From: JBPOFM01 sp041391925
GTDB lineage: Bacteria; Bacteroidota; Bacteroidia; Flavobacteriales; Flavobacteriaceae
Direction of reading: 5' to 3'
Assembly (NCBI GenBank): GCA_041391925.1
Contig: JAWKNA010000010.1
Span: 1-64,000 of the forward strand
DNA: 64,000 nucleotides
Shown: positions 17,690 through 27,320 of the stretch, in pieces
How positions within the stretch are numbered: the stretch's first letter is position 1
Layout: every line of letters starts with the position of its first letter
Notes under the pieces: model-generated
Databases searched by the model: none
Seen by the model: only the letters and a program-made list of their open reading frames with translations
What the model was told of the DNA's origin: nothing
Made by a program: the position numbers and the translations under genes

Positions 17690-19543
17690 ATGAAACAACT
17701 AATCCAAATTCTATTACCTTTAATTAGCATGACACTTTTTTCACAGGTTGATAAAATAGAACCTCCTTTTTGGTGGGCTGATATGAACCATTCCCAATTG
17801 GAATTGATGGTCTATGGGAAAAATATTGCCCAATATGAGATTTCCTTTTCTGATGGTATCAAAATTATTTCCGCCAAAAAAACAGAAAATCCGAATTACC
17901 AATTTGTAACTATTGAAACCAAGAATGTAAAGCCTGGTACCTATCAATTGAATTTCTCCAAAGGCAAAAAACTGGAGTTTACAAAATCTTACGAAATCAA
18001 ACAAAGGCGCTCTGATTCAGCTTCGAGAAAAGGTTTTGACAGCAGTGATATTATCTATCTGTTGATGCCAGACCGTTTCGCTAATGGTAACCCGAATATC
18101 GACAGTACACCAGACACCGCCGAAAAAGTAAATCGAGAGCATCCTTCTGGACGTCATGGAGGCGATATCGAAGGCATCATCAACCACTTGGACTACTTGG
18201 ACGATTTGGGTGTGACTGCCGTTTGGAGCACGCCACTGTTGGAAGATAACGAACCCAAATATTCGTATCATACCTATGCCCAAAGTGATTATTACAAAAT
18301 TGATTCTCGTTTCGGCACTAATGAAGATTATAGACGTTTGGCAACGGAAATGCACAAACGCGATATGAAACTCATCATGGACTACGTGACCAATCATTGG
18401 GGAAGCAAACATTGGATGATTATCGATTTGCCAACCAAAGACTGGATTCATATCTGGGATGAAGGACAAAATGGTTTCCAACGCAGCAACTACCGAATGA
18501 CCACACAGTTTGATAGCAACGCTTCAAAAGCAGATTCCGATGCCTGTATGGATGGATGGTTCGACACGACCATGCCAGATATCAATCAGAGCAATCCGTT
18601 AGCTCTTAATTATATGATTCAAAATGCCATTTGGTGGATTGAATATGCAGACTTGGATGGATTGCGTGTGGACACCTATTCCTATAACGACAAAGAAGGC
18701 ATTTCAAAATGGACCAAAGCCATTATGGATGAATATCCAAATTTCAACATTACGGGAGAGGTTTGGATGCATGATCAAGCGCAAATGGCCTACTGGCAAA
18801 AGGACAGTAAAATTGGAGCGATAGATGGATACAATTCTTATTTACCAACCGTTATGGATTTTACTTTGCACGATGCACTTACCCAAATGTTCAATGAAGA
18901 TGGACAAGGTTGGGATACAGGTATGGTAAGAGCTTATGAGAATTTTGCCAACGACTTTTTATATCCAAATATCAATAATATTTTGGTATTTGTTGCCAAT
19001 CATGATACCATGCGTTTCAATGAATTGTACCAAAATGATTTGAAAAAGTACCAAATGGCCATGACCATGATTGCAACCATTCGCGGTATTCCGCAAGTTT
19101 ACTATGGAGATGAAATTGGGATGATGGGTGACAAAAACACCAAAGGCGATGGAGATATCAGACAAGATTTTCCTGGTGGTTGGGCAGGAGATGACCATAA
19201 TGCTTTTACGAGTGAAGGAAGGACTAAAACGGAAAGTTCTTATTTTGATTTTACCAAAAAGCTTTTCAATTGGCGAAAAAACAAAGGAGTCATCCATTTT
19301 GGAAAAACCATGCACTTTATACCGTATGATAATGTGTATGTGTATTTCAGATATAACGATACGGAAAAAGTCATGGTGGTAATCAATAACAATCCAGAGA
19401 TGCAAACCTTTGGTTTAAAAAGATTTAATGAAATGATTCAAGGCTCAAAAGTAGGGTTGGATATCATTTCGGGACAAAATGTGTCATTGGAAGGCGACCT
19501 TACAATTGCTGGAAAGACATCCATGATTATCGAACTAAATTAA
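17690..19543 (+). CDS. Periplasmic GH13 cyclomaltodextrinase/neopullulanase-like enzyme (SusA type)
   Basis: A 617-residue enzyme with a signal peptide (ending MTLFSQ) and no lipobox or sorting domain, so it is probably periplasmic. Residues ~25-110 form the N-terminal cyclomaltodextrinase-type beta domain (PPFWWADMNHSQLELMVYG). The GH13 barrel begins with IIYLLMPDRFANG and contains D328 in GLRVDTYS, E357 in ITGEVW and D439 in ANHDTM. A C-terminal beta domain completes it. It would hydrolyse imported maltodextrins to maltose and glucose. It lies 27 bases after the phosphorylase gene. Confidence 0.92.
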   Translation: MKQLIQILLPLISMTLFSQVDKIEPPFWWADMNHSQLELMVYGKNIAQYEISFSDGIKIISAKKTENPNYQFVTIETKNVKPGTYQLNFSKGKKLEFTKSYEIKQRRSDSASRKGFDSSDIIYLLMPDRFANGNPNIDSTPDTAEKVNREHPSGRHGGDIEGIINHLDYLDDLGVTAVWSTPLLEDNEPKYSYHTYAQSDYYKIDSRFGTNEDYRRLATEMHKRDMKLIMDYVTNHWGSKHWMIIDLPTKDWIHIWDEGQNGFQRSNYRMTTQFDSNASKADSDACMDGWFDTTMPDINQSNPLALNYMIQNAIWWIEYADLDGLRVDTYSYNDKEGISKWTKAIMDEYPNFNITGEVWMHDQAQMAYWQKDSKIGAIDGYNSYLPTVMDFTLHDALTQMFNEDGQGWDTGMVRAYENFANDFLYPNINNILVFVANHDTMRFNELYQNDLKKYQMAMTMIATIRGIPQVYYGDEIGMMGDKNTKGDGDIRQDFPGGWAGDDHNAFTSEGRTKTESSYFDFTKKLFNWRKNKGVIHFGKTMHFIPYDNVYVYFRYNDTEKVMVVINNNPEMQTFGLKRFNEMIQGSKVGLDIISGQNVSLEGDLTIAGKTSMIIELN

Positions 19544-19573
19544 ATCTGGCGAAAGCTAAAATTTAATACCTTA

Positions 19574-20548
19574 ATGCAAAATAAACTCATCATATTAATC
19601 TTGGGAATTGTTCTTTTTGTTTCATGCAAAGACGCAAAAAAAGAACCAGATAAAAAACCAGCGGACACTTCAAAAGTAAAACCGATAACTGTTGAAGGCA
19701 ATTTTTCTGGGGGAACCTTATTAAGAATAGATGATTTTCCATCCAATTATATTCCACCCAGAAAGGTTGATATCTGGCTGCCAGAAAGTTATTCAAAAGA
19801 AAAAAAATATGATGTGATATACATGCATGATGGGCAAATGTTGTTCGATAGTCGCATCACTTGGAACCATCAAGAATGGATGGTAGATGAAATTGGAACC
19901 CGATTGATGAACGACAGTATCACAAAGGATTTTATCGTTGTGGCACCTTATAACATCAACGAATTGCGACACAGTGAGTATTTTCCACAAAAGCCATTTG
20001 AATCACTTCCCAAAAGTCAAAGGGATTCCTTGATACAAGTAGCGAAGGACAATAATTTTAAATTTGAATCGGTGTCGTCTGACAACTATTTGAAATTTTT
20101 GGTAAAGGAATTAAAACCGTATGTGGATGCAAATTATTCCGTGTTGACAGACCGAGAGAACACCTTTGTCGCTGGTTCAAGTATGGGTGGATTGATTTCC
20201 ATGTATGCGATTTGCGAATATCCAAAAGTGTTTGGAGGTGCCGCTTGTCTTTCCACTCATTGGCCAGGAGGCAATCCAAATGACAGCGATTTGCTGGCAA
20301 ACACCTTTTTTGAGTATATGAAAAAGGAAGTGCCTTCACCAAAGAATCACAAGTTCTATTTTGATTATGGAACAGAGACTTTGGATAAATTCTATGGAAA
20401 ATATGCCTCAACCATCAACAAAATTTTTATGGATAAAGGCTATGACCAATCCAATTTTGAAAATCTGAAATTTGAAGGAGCCGACCATTCGGAATTGTCT
20501 TGGCAAAAACGTTTGGATATTCCTCTGACATTTTTATTAAAGGGATAA
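19574..20548 (+). CDS. Lipoprotein esterase-D-like alpha/beta hydrolase
   Basis: A 324-residue alpha/beta-hydrolase of the putative esterase (esterase D/enterochelin esterase-like) group. The signal peptide has a lipobox ending VSC, followed by KDAKKEPD. The nucleophile elbow is GSSMGG with S203. The oxyanion-side strand YDVIYMHDGQMLFD and the late His in EGADHSELSW complete the expected triad. Its stop codon directly abuts the GH31 start, so it is in the starch operon. An esterase here is unexpected. It may remove acyl groups from modified glucans or be a glucan-binding relative. Substrate is unknown. Confidence 0.85.
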   Translation: MQNKLIILILGIVLFVSCKDAKKEPDKKPADTSKVKPITVEGNFSGGTLLRIDDFPSNYIPPRKVDIWLPESYSKEKKYDVIYMHDGQMLFDSRITWNHQEWMVDEIGTRLMNDSITKDFIVVAPYNINELRHSEYFPQKPFESLPKSQRDSLIQVAKDNNFKFESVSSDNYLKFLVKELKPYVDANYSVLTDRENTFVAGSSMGGLISMYAICEYPKVFGGAACLSTHWPGGNPNDSDLLANTFFEYMKKEVPSPKNHKFYFDYGTETLDKFYGKYASTINKIFMDKGYDQSNFENLKFEGADHSELSWQKRLDIPLTFLLKG

Positions 20549-22927
20549 ATGAAAACGAACGTCTCCATACTGTTCCTTTTTTATTTGGCATTTGGATTTT
20601 CGCAAAATCCGAATCGGACTTTTGAATCGTTGGATTTTAGAAATAACCAATTGGAGGTAAAGGTCAGTGATGGCATGTACAGAATTGTGCCTTATACGGA
20701 TAAAATTGTTGAAACATCTTTTATCCCAACGGGTGAAACTTTCAATCCATCATCGCATACCGTTGTTTTAAAACCGGAAACCGTTCCATCCGAATTAATT
20801 CAATCTGAAAATTCATTCGAATTGAAAACAGGCGGACTTTCAGTTCATATCCAAAAACAACCGTTTCAGATTTCATATAGCTATAAAAACAAATCCATTG
20901 TTTCGGAAAAAATGGGCTATGTCAAAAATGACAGTTTGGAAACCATTCAATTCAATTTGACAAAAGATGAAGTACTGTATGGCGGCGGCGCAAGAGCCTT
21001 GGGAATGAACCGTCGTGGCTATCGATTGCAATTGTACAATCGAGCGCACTATGGTTATGAAACCCATTCCGAATTGATGAATTACACGATGCCCATTGTC
21101 ATGTCTTCTGAAAAATATCTGATTCATTTTGATAATGCCCCAATTGGCTTCTTGGATTTGGACAGTAAAAAGAACAATACCTTGACGTATGAAACCATTT
21201 CTGGTCGCAAAACCTATCAAGTGGTGGTTGGTGATTCTTGGTATGATTTGGTGGATAACTATACCGATTTAACAGGGAAACAGCCGTTGCCACCACGTTG
21301 GGCTTTGGGCAATTTTTCCAGCAGATTTGGATATCATACCCAAAAAGAAGTAGAGGAAACAGTTCAAAAATTTAGGGATGAGCAAATTCCCTTGGATGCC
21401 GTCATCATTGACATTTATTGGTTTGGAAAAGACATTCAAGGTCATATGGGAAATCTGGAATTTTTAAAAGATTCGTTCCCAAATCCAACACAGATGATTA
21501 AGGATTTGAAATCCAAAAACGTCAATACCGTTTTGGTCACAGAACCTTTTATTCTGACCACTTCCAAGCGTTGGCAAGAAGCCGTTGATAAGGATGTTCT
21601 GGCAAAAGATTCTGTCGGAAATCCATATAAATTCGATTTCTATTTTGGGAATACGGGTTTGATTGATATTTACAATCCGAAAGGGAAAGTGTGGTTTTGG
21701 AATATTTACAAAGGCTTGGCCGATATGGGCGTTACTGGAATTTGGGGCGATTTGGGCGAACCTGAAGTGCATCCATCAAAATTAATTCATGCCACGGGAA
21801 CCGCTGATGAGGTTCACAATATTTACGGACACGATTGGGCAAGGCTCATTTATGAAGGATATAAAACAGATTTTCCAAGCCAACGCCCCTTTATTTTGAT
21901 GCGCGCAGGTTCGTCGGGTTCACAACGATTTGGAATGATACCTTGGTCTGGCGATGTCAATCGAACTTGGGGCGGCTTGCAAAGTCAGCCTGAAATAGCC
22001 CTTCAAATGGGTATGCAAGGTTTGGCATATATGCATTCTGATTTGGGAGGTTTTGCAGGGGACAATTTGGATGATGAATTATACACACGTTGGTTACAGT
22101 ACGGCGTTTTTCAACCTATTTACAGGCCTCACGCTCAAGAAGCGGTGCCTGCGGAACCGATTTTCAGAGAACCGAAAACAAAAGCTTTGGCAAAGAAATC
22201 CATCGAATTGCGATATAAATTATTGCCTTACAATTATACCTTGGCATTTCAAAATCACCAAAAAGGAACACCGTTGATGCGACCTTTGTTTTTTGAAGAC
22301 GGCACTCAAAGTTTACAAACCGATGCTTCGGAATATTTCTGGGGAGATGCTTTTTTAATTGCACCAATTATGAAATCTGGCATTACTGAAAAAGAAGTCT
22401 ATTTCCCTAAAAATCATGTTTGGTTTGATTTTTATACCGATGAAAAATTTGAAGGCGGAATCAAAAAAACCATCAAAACACACGAAGATTATATTCCAAC
22501 CTATGTAAAAGCGGGCGCCTTTATTCCGATGGTAAAACCAATGCAAAGCACCAAAGATTATAAAGGGGAAGTTTTGGAATTGCATTATTATTTTGACAAT
22601 TCGATTGCAGAAAGCAAAGGCCAATTATACAACGATGACGGCTTAACACCAAACGATTTTGAAACCGGTTCGTATGAAGTGTTGCATTTTGAAAGTGAAC
22701 TTGAAAAATCTGAATTGGAATTGGAATTTGAGGCAGAAATAGGAAAAAATTATAAGTCATCAACCAAAACCGTTGAGGTCATTGTCCATAACATTTCAAG
22801 TCAACCAAAAAGCATCAAAATTGATGGTAAAAAAATCAATGGTACTTGGAATTCCAACACAAAACAGCTTTCCATTCCCTTAAATTGGAACACAAAAAAT
22901 AGCACTGAAATAACGATAAAATTATAA
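20549..22927 (+). CDS. Secreted GH31 alpha-glucosidase (SusB-like role)
   Basis: A 792-residue exo-acting enzyme releasing glucose from the non-reducing ends of maltodextrins. It has a cleavable signal peptide (FGFSQ). The N-terminal beta-sandwich at ~30-230 contains YGGGARALGMNRRG. The barrel carries the GH31 nucleophile motif GIWGDLGEPE (D401) and the acid WSGDVNRTW (D469). C-terminal beta domains follow, including a DUF5110-like stretch with YNDDGLT. Its start codon immediately follows the esterase stop. Periplasmic location is likely. A transglycosylating activity is possible in this family. Confidence 0.93.
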   Translation: MKTNVSILFLFYLAFGFSQNPNRTFESLDFRNNQLEVKVSDGMYRIVPYTDKIVETSFIPTGETFNPSSHTVVLKPETVPSELIQSENSFELKTGGLSVHIQKQPFQISYSYKNKSIVSEKMGYVKNDSLETIQFNLTKDEVLYGGGARALGMNRRGYRLQLYNRAHYGYETHSELMNYTMPIVMSSEKYLIHFDNAPIGFLDLDSKKNNTLTYETISGRKTYQVVVGDSWYDLVDNYTDLTGKQPLPPRWALGNFSSRFGYHTQKEVEETVQKFRDEQIPLDAVIIDIYWFGKDIQGHMGNLEFLKDSFPNPTQMIKDLKSKNVNTVLVTEPFILTTSKRWQEAVDKDVLAKDSVGNPYKFDFYFGNTGLIDIYNPKGKVWFWNIYKGLADMGVTGIWGDLGEPEVHPSKLIHATGTADEVHNIYGHDWARLIYEGYKTDFPSQRPFILMRAGSSGSQRFGMIPWSGDVNRTWGGLQSQPEIALQMGMQGLAYMHSDLGGFAGDNLDDELYTRWLQYGVFQPIYRPHAQEAVPAEPIFREPKTKALAKKSIELRYKLLPYNYTLAFQNHQKGTPLMRPLFFEDGTQSLQTDASEYFWGDAFLIAPIMKSGITEKEVYFPKNHVWFDFYTDEKFEGGIKKTIKTHEDYIPTYVKAGAFIPMVKPMQSTKDYKGEVLELHYYFDNSIAESKGQLYNDDGLTPNDFETGSYEVLHFESELEKSELELEFEAEIGKNYKSSTKTVEVIVHNISSQPKSIKIDGKKINGTWNSNTKQLSIPLNWNTKNSTEITIKL

Positions 22928-22965
22928 ATTGAAACGATAGAAAATAACATGTAAATAACAAATTA

Positions 22966-24396
22966 ATGAAAAAACTCATCCTTATAGCATTGATGTCATC
23001 TTCACTGATGGCTTGCAAAGACGATAAAAAGCAAATGGCACAAGAGAACACACCTCACGAAAAAGTGATAGACTCCATTCCAACCATAACAAAGGATATC
23101 ATTGATACCGCAGTGATTTATGAAGCAAACATTCGCCAATATTCAAAATCGGGTCATTTTGATGAATTCACTAAAGACATTCCGCAATTGAAACAATTGG
23201 GCATAAAAATCATTTGGTTGATGCCTGTGTTTCCAATTAGTGAAACCAAACGTAAAGCTACGGGTGGAGCAGATAGCAAATTTGCAACTGATTTTCCTGA
23301 AGCTGAACAGGCTAAATATTTGGGAAGCTATTATGCTGTGACCGATTATACCAAAATCAATCCTGAATTTGGCACCATTGATGATTTCAGGGAATTGGTA
23401 AGAACTGCACACGATAATGGGATGTTCGTCATCTTGGATTGGGTACCAAACCATACAGGATGGGACCATGTCTGGATAAAGGAACATCCAGAATATTATA
23501 CCAAAGATCAGAAAGGACAAATTACCCATCCAGCAGGAACCGACTGGACCGACGTTGCCGATTTGAATTATGACAACAAAGAGATGCGCAAAGAAATGAT
23601 TGAAGATATGCAATATTGGTTGAAAGAAGAAGGTGTTGATGGTTTCCGTTGTGATGTGGCAGGTTCGGTGCCAACCGATTTTTGGCAAGATGCAATTGGC
23701 CAATTGCGCAGCACAAAAGATATCTTCATGTTGGCTGAAGCTTCTGAACCTGAATTGTTCAAAGAAAATTTATTTGACATGGGATATGCTTGGGACGGCC
23801 ACAATATGATGAACCATATAGCACAAGGAAAAAATGTGGCAACAGATTTTTACACGTATTTAGATGAAAGAAATGCCAAATACGAAGCCGACGACATTTT
23901 GATGAATTTTTTGACCAATCATGATGAAAATTCATGGAATGGCACCATTGGTGAACGTATGGGAGATGCGGCTCCCGCCATGTTGGCGTTGGAATACATG
24001 ACCACAGGCATGCCGCTTATCTATTCAGGAATGGAGTATGACTTGAACCATCGTCTAAAATTCTTTGAAAAAGATTCCATTCCAAAAACAAAAGCAAACA
24101 TGTGGCCACTTTTGGAAAAATTAGGGACATTAAAAAATAGCAATGAAGCGTTGAGCGAAAGTAATATTGGTGCTAAGATTAATAGAATTGAAACCGGAAA
24201 TAAAAATGTGTTGATGTTTTCTCGAGAACATAATGGTAAAAAAATCATATATGTGGCAAACTTGTCCAATAAAGCACAGACGTTCAATGCGAAAGACATC
24301 AGCGATTTAACGGATTACATGACTAATGAGATTATTTCGGCAATTGACAATAAGTTAACTCTAAAGACTTGGGAATATCATGTGTTCATAAATTAA
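22966..24396 (+). CDS. Lipoprotein GH13 alpha-amylase, probably surface exposed
   Basis: A 476-residue amylase with a lipoprotein signal (SSLMAC). Directly after the Cys comes KDDKK, which matches the Lys-acidic-acidic surface-export signal described for Bacteroidota lipoproteins. The GH13 core has WVPNHTGWDH, D230 in VDGFRCDV, E258 in MLAEASEPE and D320 in TNHDENS. The all-beta C-terminal domain is short. It is likely to be a SusG-like amylase working with SusCD at the surface. It is the last enzyme gene of the plus-strand starch operon. Confidence 0.92.
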   Translation: MKKLILIALMSSSLMACKDDKKQMAQENTPHEKVIDSIPTITKDIIDTAVIYEANIRQYSKSGHFDEFTKDIPQLKQLGIKIIWLMPVFPISETKRKATGGADSKFATDFPEAEQAKYLGSYYAVTDYTKINPEFGTIDDFRELVRTAHDNGMFVILDWVPNHTGWDHVWIKEHPEYYTKDQKGQITHPAGTDWTDVADLNYDNKEMRKEMIEDMQYWLKEEGVDGFRCDVAGSVPTDFWQDAIGQLRSTKDIFMLAEASEPELFKENLFDMGYAWDGHNMMNHIAQGKNVATDFYTYLDERNAKYEADDILMNFLTNHDENSWNGTIGERMGDAAPAMLALEYMTTGMPLIYSGMEYDLNHRLKFFEKDSIPKTKANMWPLLEKLGTLKNSNEALSESNIGAKINRIETGNKNVLMFSREHNGKKIIYVANLSNKAQTFNAKDISDLTDYMTNEIISAIDNKLTLKTWEYHVFIN

Positions 24397-24401
24397 GAGC
24401 C

Positions 24402-24869
24402 ATGAAAAAGTTAATCCTATATTCCCTCGCAATGAGTTTATCGGTTTGTTTTGGCCAAGTTGGTATTGGCACCATTACACCTTTAAGTACTCTAGACATT
24501 AATGGCAATGTATCTTTTAAGGTTGTGAATCTGGATGGTAGGAATTTTGCAAATAAGACACCCATAAACGACGGTTTCTATCTTAATTTGAGACCTAATA
24601 ACGGGGCAGCTAATAACGGTAATGATTTTGAATTACCCAATGCAGTTTTGGTGCCTGGAAGAATGTATATTTTAAGAAACGTCAAAAATTGCGATGACGC
24701 CTATATTTATAGTTTAGGTCCAAGTCTAATATTTGCGGGAAACAGCCGAACGGCAACTCCACAACCCATTACCATGGGAGCTGATTGTGCCAATACGGGT
24801 TCCGCCACTAAAACGTTGATTTTTATTTCCGATGGTGCAAATTGGACTTATGGACAGTTAGGTTTTTAG
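24402..24869 (+). CDS. Small secreted protein with VGIGT-P-LD repeat-type motif
   Basis: A 155-residue protein. I chose the ATG at 24402, 5 bases after the amylase stop, because it gives a clean signal peptide (SVCFGQ). An upstream in-frame ATG at 24369 would lie inside the amylase gene. The mature N-terminus is VGIGTITPLSTLDINGNVSF, a motif common at the start of flavobacterial secreted or tail-fibre-like proteins. The remainder is beta-rich with two Cys (NCDD and DCAN). No enzyme motif is seen. Expression with the starch operon is likely from spacing, but its role is unknown. Confidence 0.75.
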   Translation: MKKLILYSLAMSLSVCFGQVGIGTITPLSTLDINGNVSFKVVNLDGRNFANKTPINDGFYLNLRPNNGAANNGNDFELPNAVLVPGRMYILRNVKNCDDAYIYSLGPSLIFAGNSRTATPQPITMGADCANTGSATKTLIFISDGANWTYGQLGF

Positions 24870-24918
24870 TGTCATATTGTTAGAATGTTAATTCTTATGT
24901 GACTAACACAATTAATCG

Positions 24919-24926
24919 TAAATTTG
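24919..24926 (+). promoter_or_regulatory. Bacteroidota -7 box upstream of the GAF gene
   Basis: TAAATTTG matches the TAnnTTTG -7 consensus exactly and ends 15 bases before the start codon. No well-spaced -33 TTG is visible, so the call is tentative. Confidence 0.4.
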
Positions 24927-24941
24927 TTGGTAGCATAACTT

Positions 24942-27320
24942 ATGGATGACATCAATGCACATATAGAATCCCCTTTACTTATTAAAATAAGTTTTAACAA
25001 GCTTTTGCAGCACTATGAAACTTTTTTGAAAAGTGATGATCAATTTTTGGTCTCCAAAGCCAAACATGTTTTAAAAACCCAAGAACCTTTTCCAATACTT
25101 CGGGAAGGTTTTAGTGATACATCACTACTTAAGAAATATCAAAAGGAAATTAACATCATTCTGCAAGATTCGTTCAGTGATGTGTTGACTCATAATGAAA
25201 TTAAAACAGCGTCCATACCTTTTCATGATTTGACATTTAATGCATCGGCCAGGTTCAAATCTATCATTAAATATGCAGGAAAAGATTTCCATTTAAAAAT
25301 CGCTGAGGCTCCAAACGATGAAATTTATAAGATGGCGTGTAGTGTGATTTTGGCCGTTCACTACGGGTTTAAATTAAATTTCAAAAAGTCATTTTTTTAT
25401 GAGATACCAGATCAAAATGGTATTCTTAGAACCTATAAAATTCTTTACAATGCTGACTTTGTAGAAATACTTCCCACTGATAAGGCACCAAAAATAACAG
25501 AAGAAGATTATAACGAATTATTGGATAATTTTGATGATATTTCGCTATGGAAAGAGAAATTTCCACCACACAGCTATATTTTCAAAGGATTTGTAATCAA
25601 TAACATGTTTGACGTTACTGACGATACTGCAATTTCGGACATTAAATCCACTTTGTTGGTTTCGGGCAAACGTCAAAACGATAATTTTATAGATGATTTT
25701 CAATCCACTTTTGAATCTTTGTTCAACATTAAAGGTATTAAAGTAGGTTTCGTGATTTATAACGAAAGTGAACAGATTTTTGAACGTGTTGCCGGAAAGG
25801 GCATTGAAAGTTATCTTTTATACAAAGAAAATTCAGGAGATTGCAAACAGGCCCTATGTGAAAGCTCTTACCATGCCCTCATTAAGGAAAAGTCCTATTT
25901 TACAATTTCTGATTTGGATCATCTCTATAAATTGAATCCAAAAGAGTCGTCTTATGGAACGCTTTATAAACAAGGTATTAAAAGTGCCATTTTTGCTCCC
26001 ATTGCGAGCCAAGGCAAACTACTGGGCATTTTAGAGCTGATTTCGGATAAACCTAAAGAACTCAATAGTGTCAATGCGAATAAGTTGGATGAGGTTATGC
26101 CATATATTGTATCGTCCGTTTTGCGTTCGAAAGCCGAAGAAGAAAATCTCATTGAGGCCATCATCCAGCAAGAATGTACCTCTATACATCCAAGTGTCTA
26201 TTGGAAATTCGAAAGAGCGGCAAAAAAATTTTTAAACGACAAGCGAGAGTCAGGCAGTAATGCTGTGTTTAGCAAAATTAGTTTTGAAAATGTGTATCCT
26301 TTGTTTGGTCAAATTGACGTGAAGGGATCTTCCGATGCTCGAAATTTGGCAACCCAAAAAGATTTATCGCTTCAATTGCATCTCATCATAAAAATCATTG
26401 ACCAAGTCCTAAAAGAAGAAAAACTTCCTATTTATGAACAATTGAAATTTCAATTGCAATCCTATCATGAGGAATTGGAATCCAACTTTAAAGTGGATAG
26501 TGAGCATGAAGTAACCAATTTCCTGAAGAATGATGTGGAGCCACTTTTTAGATTTTTATTAAAAAAGGATACAAGTTCAAAAGAAGACATAGAAGGTTAT
26601 TTTTCAAAAGTGGATCGTCATTTGAATGTCATTTACTATTATCGAAAAAATTACGACGATACCATTGCGCTCATTAACAAGAACATGTCGGCTTTGTTAG
26701 ATGCTAAACAGGTAGAAGCTCAAAAAATGTATCCACATTATTTTGAACGTTATAAAACGGATGGTGTGGAACACAATATGTACATTGGTGAGTCTATAAC
26801 CAAACAAGACAGTTTTAATGAGGTATATCTTTACAACTTGAGATTATGGCAACTTCAGGTGATGTGCGAAATGGAAAGCGAGTACTATCAAAACAGGAAG
26901 AATTATCCAATCGCATTGGACGTAGTTTCAATGATTTTGGTATTCAACCAACCTTTGTCCATTCATTTTAGGATGGATGAGAAACAATTTGATGTTGATG
27001 GCACGTACAACGCACGTTATGAAGTGGTAAAAAAGCGAGTGGATAAAGCCTTCATCAAAGGAACCACCGAACGAGTTACGGCCAAAGGTAAAATCGCGAT
27101 AGTTTATTCTCAAAAGAGCGATGAAGAAGAATACTTAAAATACATCAAATTTCTACAATCGAAAAAAATTCTAGATCATCAAATTGAATTGGTCGAGCTT
27201 GAAGACCTTCAGGGTGTCACAGGATTAAAGGCAATTAGGGTGTCCATCCTGTATCATTCAAAAGATGATGAAACAGCTTTTTATACATATGAAGATTTGA
27301 TTAATGAACTACAGGATTGA
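24942..27320 (+). CDS. Large cytoplasmic GAF-domain protein
   Basis: A 792-residue protein with no signal peptide or membrane segment. A GAF-type sensory domain can be seen at residues ~245-400 (VGFVIYNESEQIFERVAG, IFAPIASQGKLLGILELIS). The ~240 residues before it and ~390 after it have no motif I recognise. The C-terminal half is helical and charged. No histidine kinase, cyclase, GGDEF or HTH motif is present, so the output is unknown. Its last 20 bases overlap the end of the convergent HD/Pycsar-like gene. It is probably a conserved Flavobacteriaceae protein of unknown function. Confidence 0.8.
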   Translation: MDDINAHIESPLLIKISFNKLLQHYETFLKSDDQFLVSKAKHVLKTQEPFPILREGFSDTSLLKKYQKEINIILQDSFSDVLTHNEIKTASIPFHDLTFNASARFKSIIKYAGKDFHLKIAEAPNDEIYKMACSVILAVHYGFKLNFKKSFFYEIPDQNGILRTYKILYNADFVEILPTDKAPKITEEDYNELLDNFDDISLWKEKFPPHSYIFKGFVINNMFDVTDDTAISDIKSTLLVSGKRQNDNFIDDFQSTFESLFNIKGIKVGFVIYNESEQIFERVAGKGIESYLLYKENSGDCKQALCESSYHALIKEKSYFTISDLDHLYKLNPKESSYGTLYKQGIKSAIFAPIASQGKLLGILELISDKPKELNSVNANKLDEVMPYIVSSVLRSKAEEENLIEAIIQQECTSIHPSVYWKFERAAKKFLNDKRESGSNAVFSKISFENVYPLFGQIDVKGSSDARNLATQKDLSLQLHLIIKIIDQVLKEEKLPIYEQLKFQLQSYHEELESNFKVDSEHEVTNFLKNDVEPLFRFLLKKDTSSKEDIEGYFSKVDRHLNVIYYYRKNYDDTIALINKNMSALLDAKQVEAQKMYPHYFERYKTDGVEHNMYIGESITKQDSFNEVYLYNLRLWQLQVMCEMESEYYQNRKNYPIALDVVSMILVFNQPLSIHFRMDEKQFDVDGTYNARYEVVKKRVDKAFIKGTTERVTAKGKIAIVYSQKSDEEEYLKYIKFLQSKKILDHQIELVELEDLQGVTGLKAIRVSILYHSKDDETAFYTYEDLINELQD

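Noticed and set aside
18017..18481. A 154-codon open frame on the minus strand
   Set aside because: Antisense to the GH13 barrel of the SusA-like enzyme. Shadow frame.
23143..23703. A 186-codon open frame on the minus strand
   Set aside because: Antisense to the catalytic core of the lipoprotein amylase. No homology-like motif is seen.
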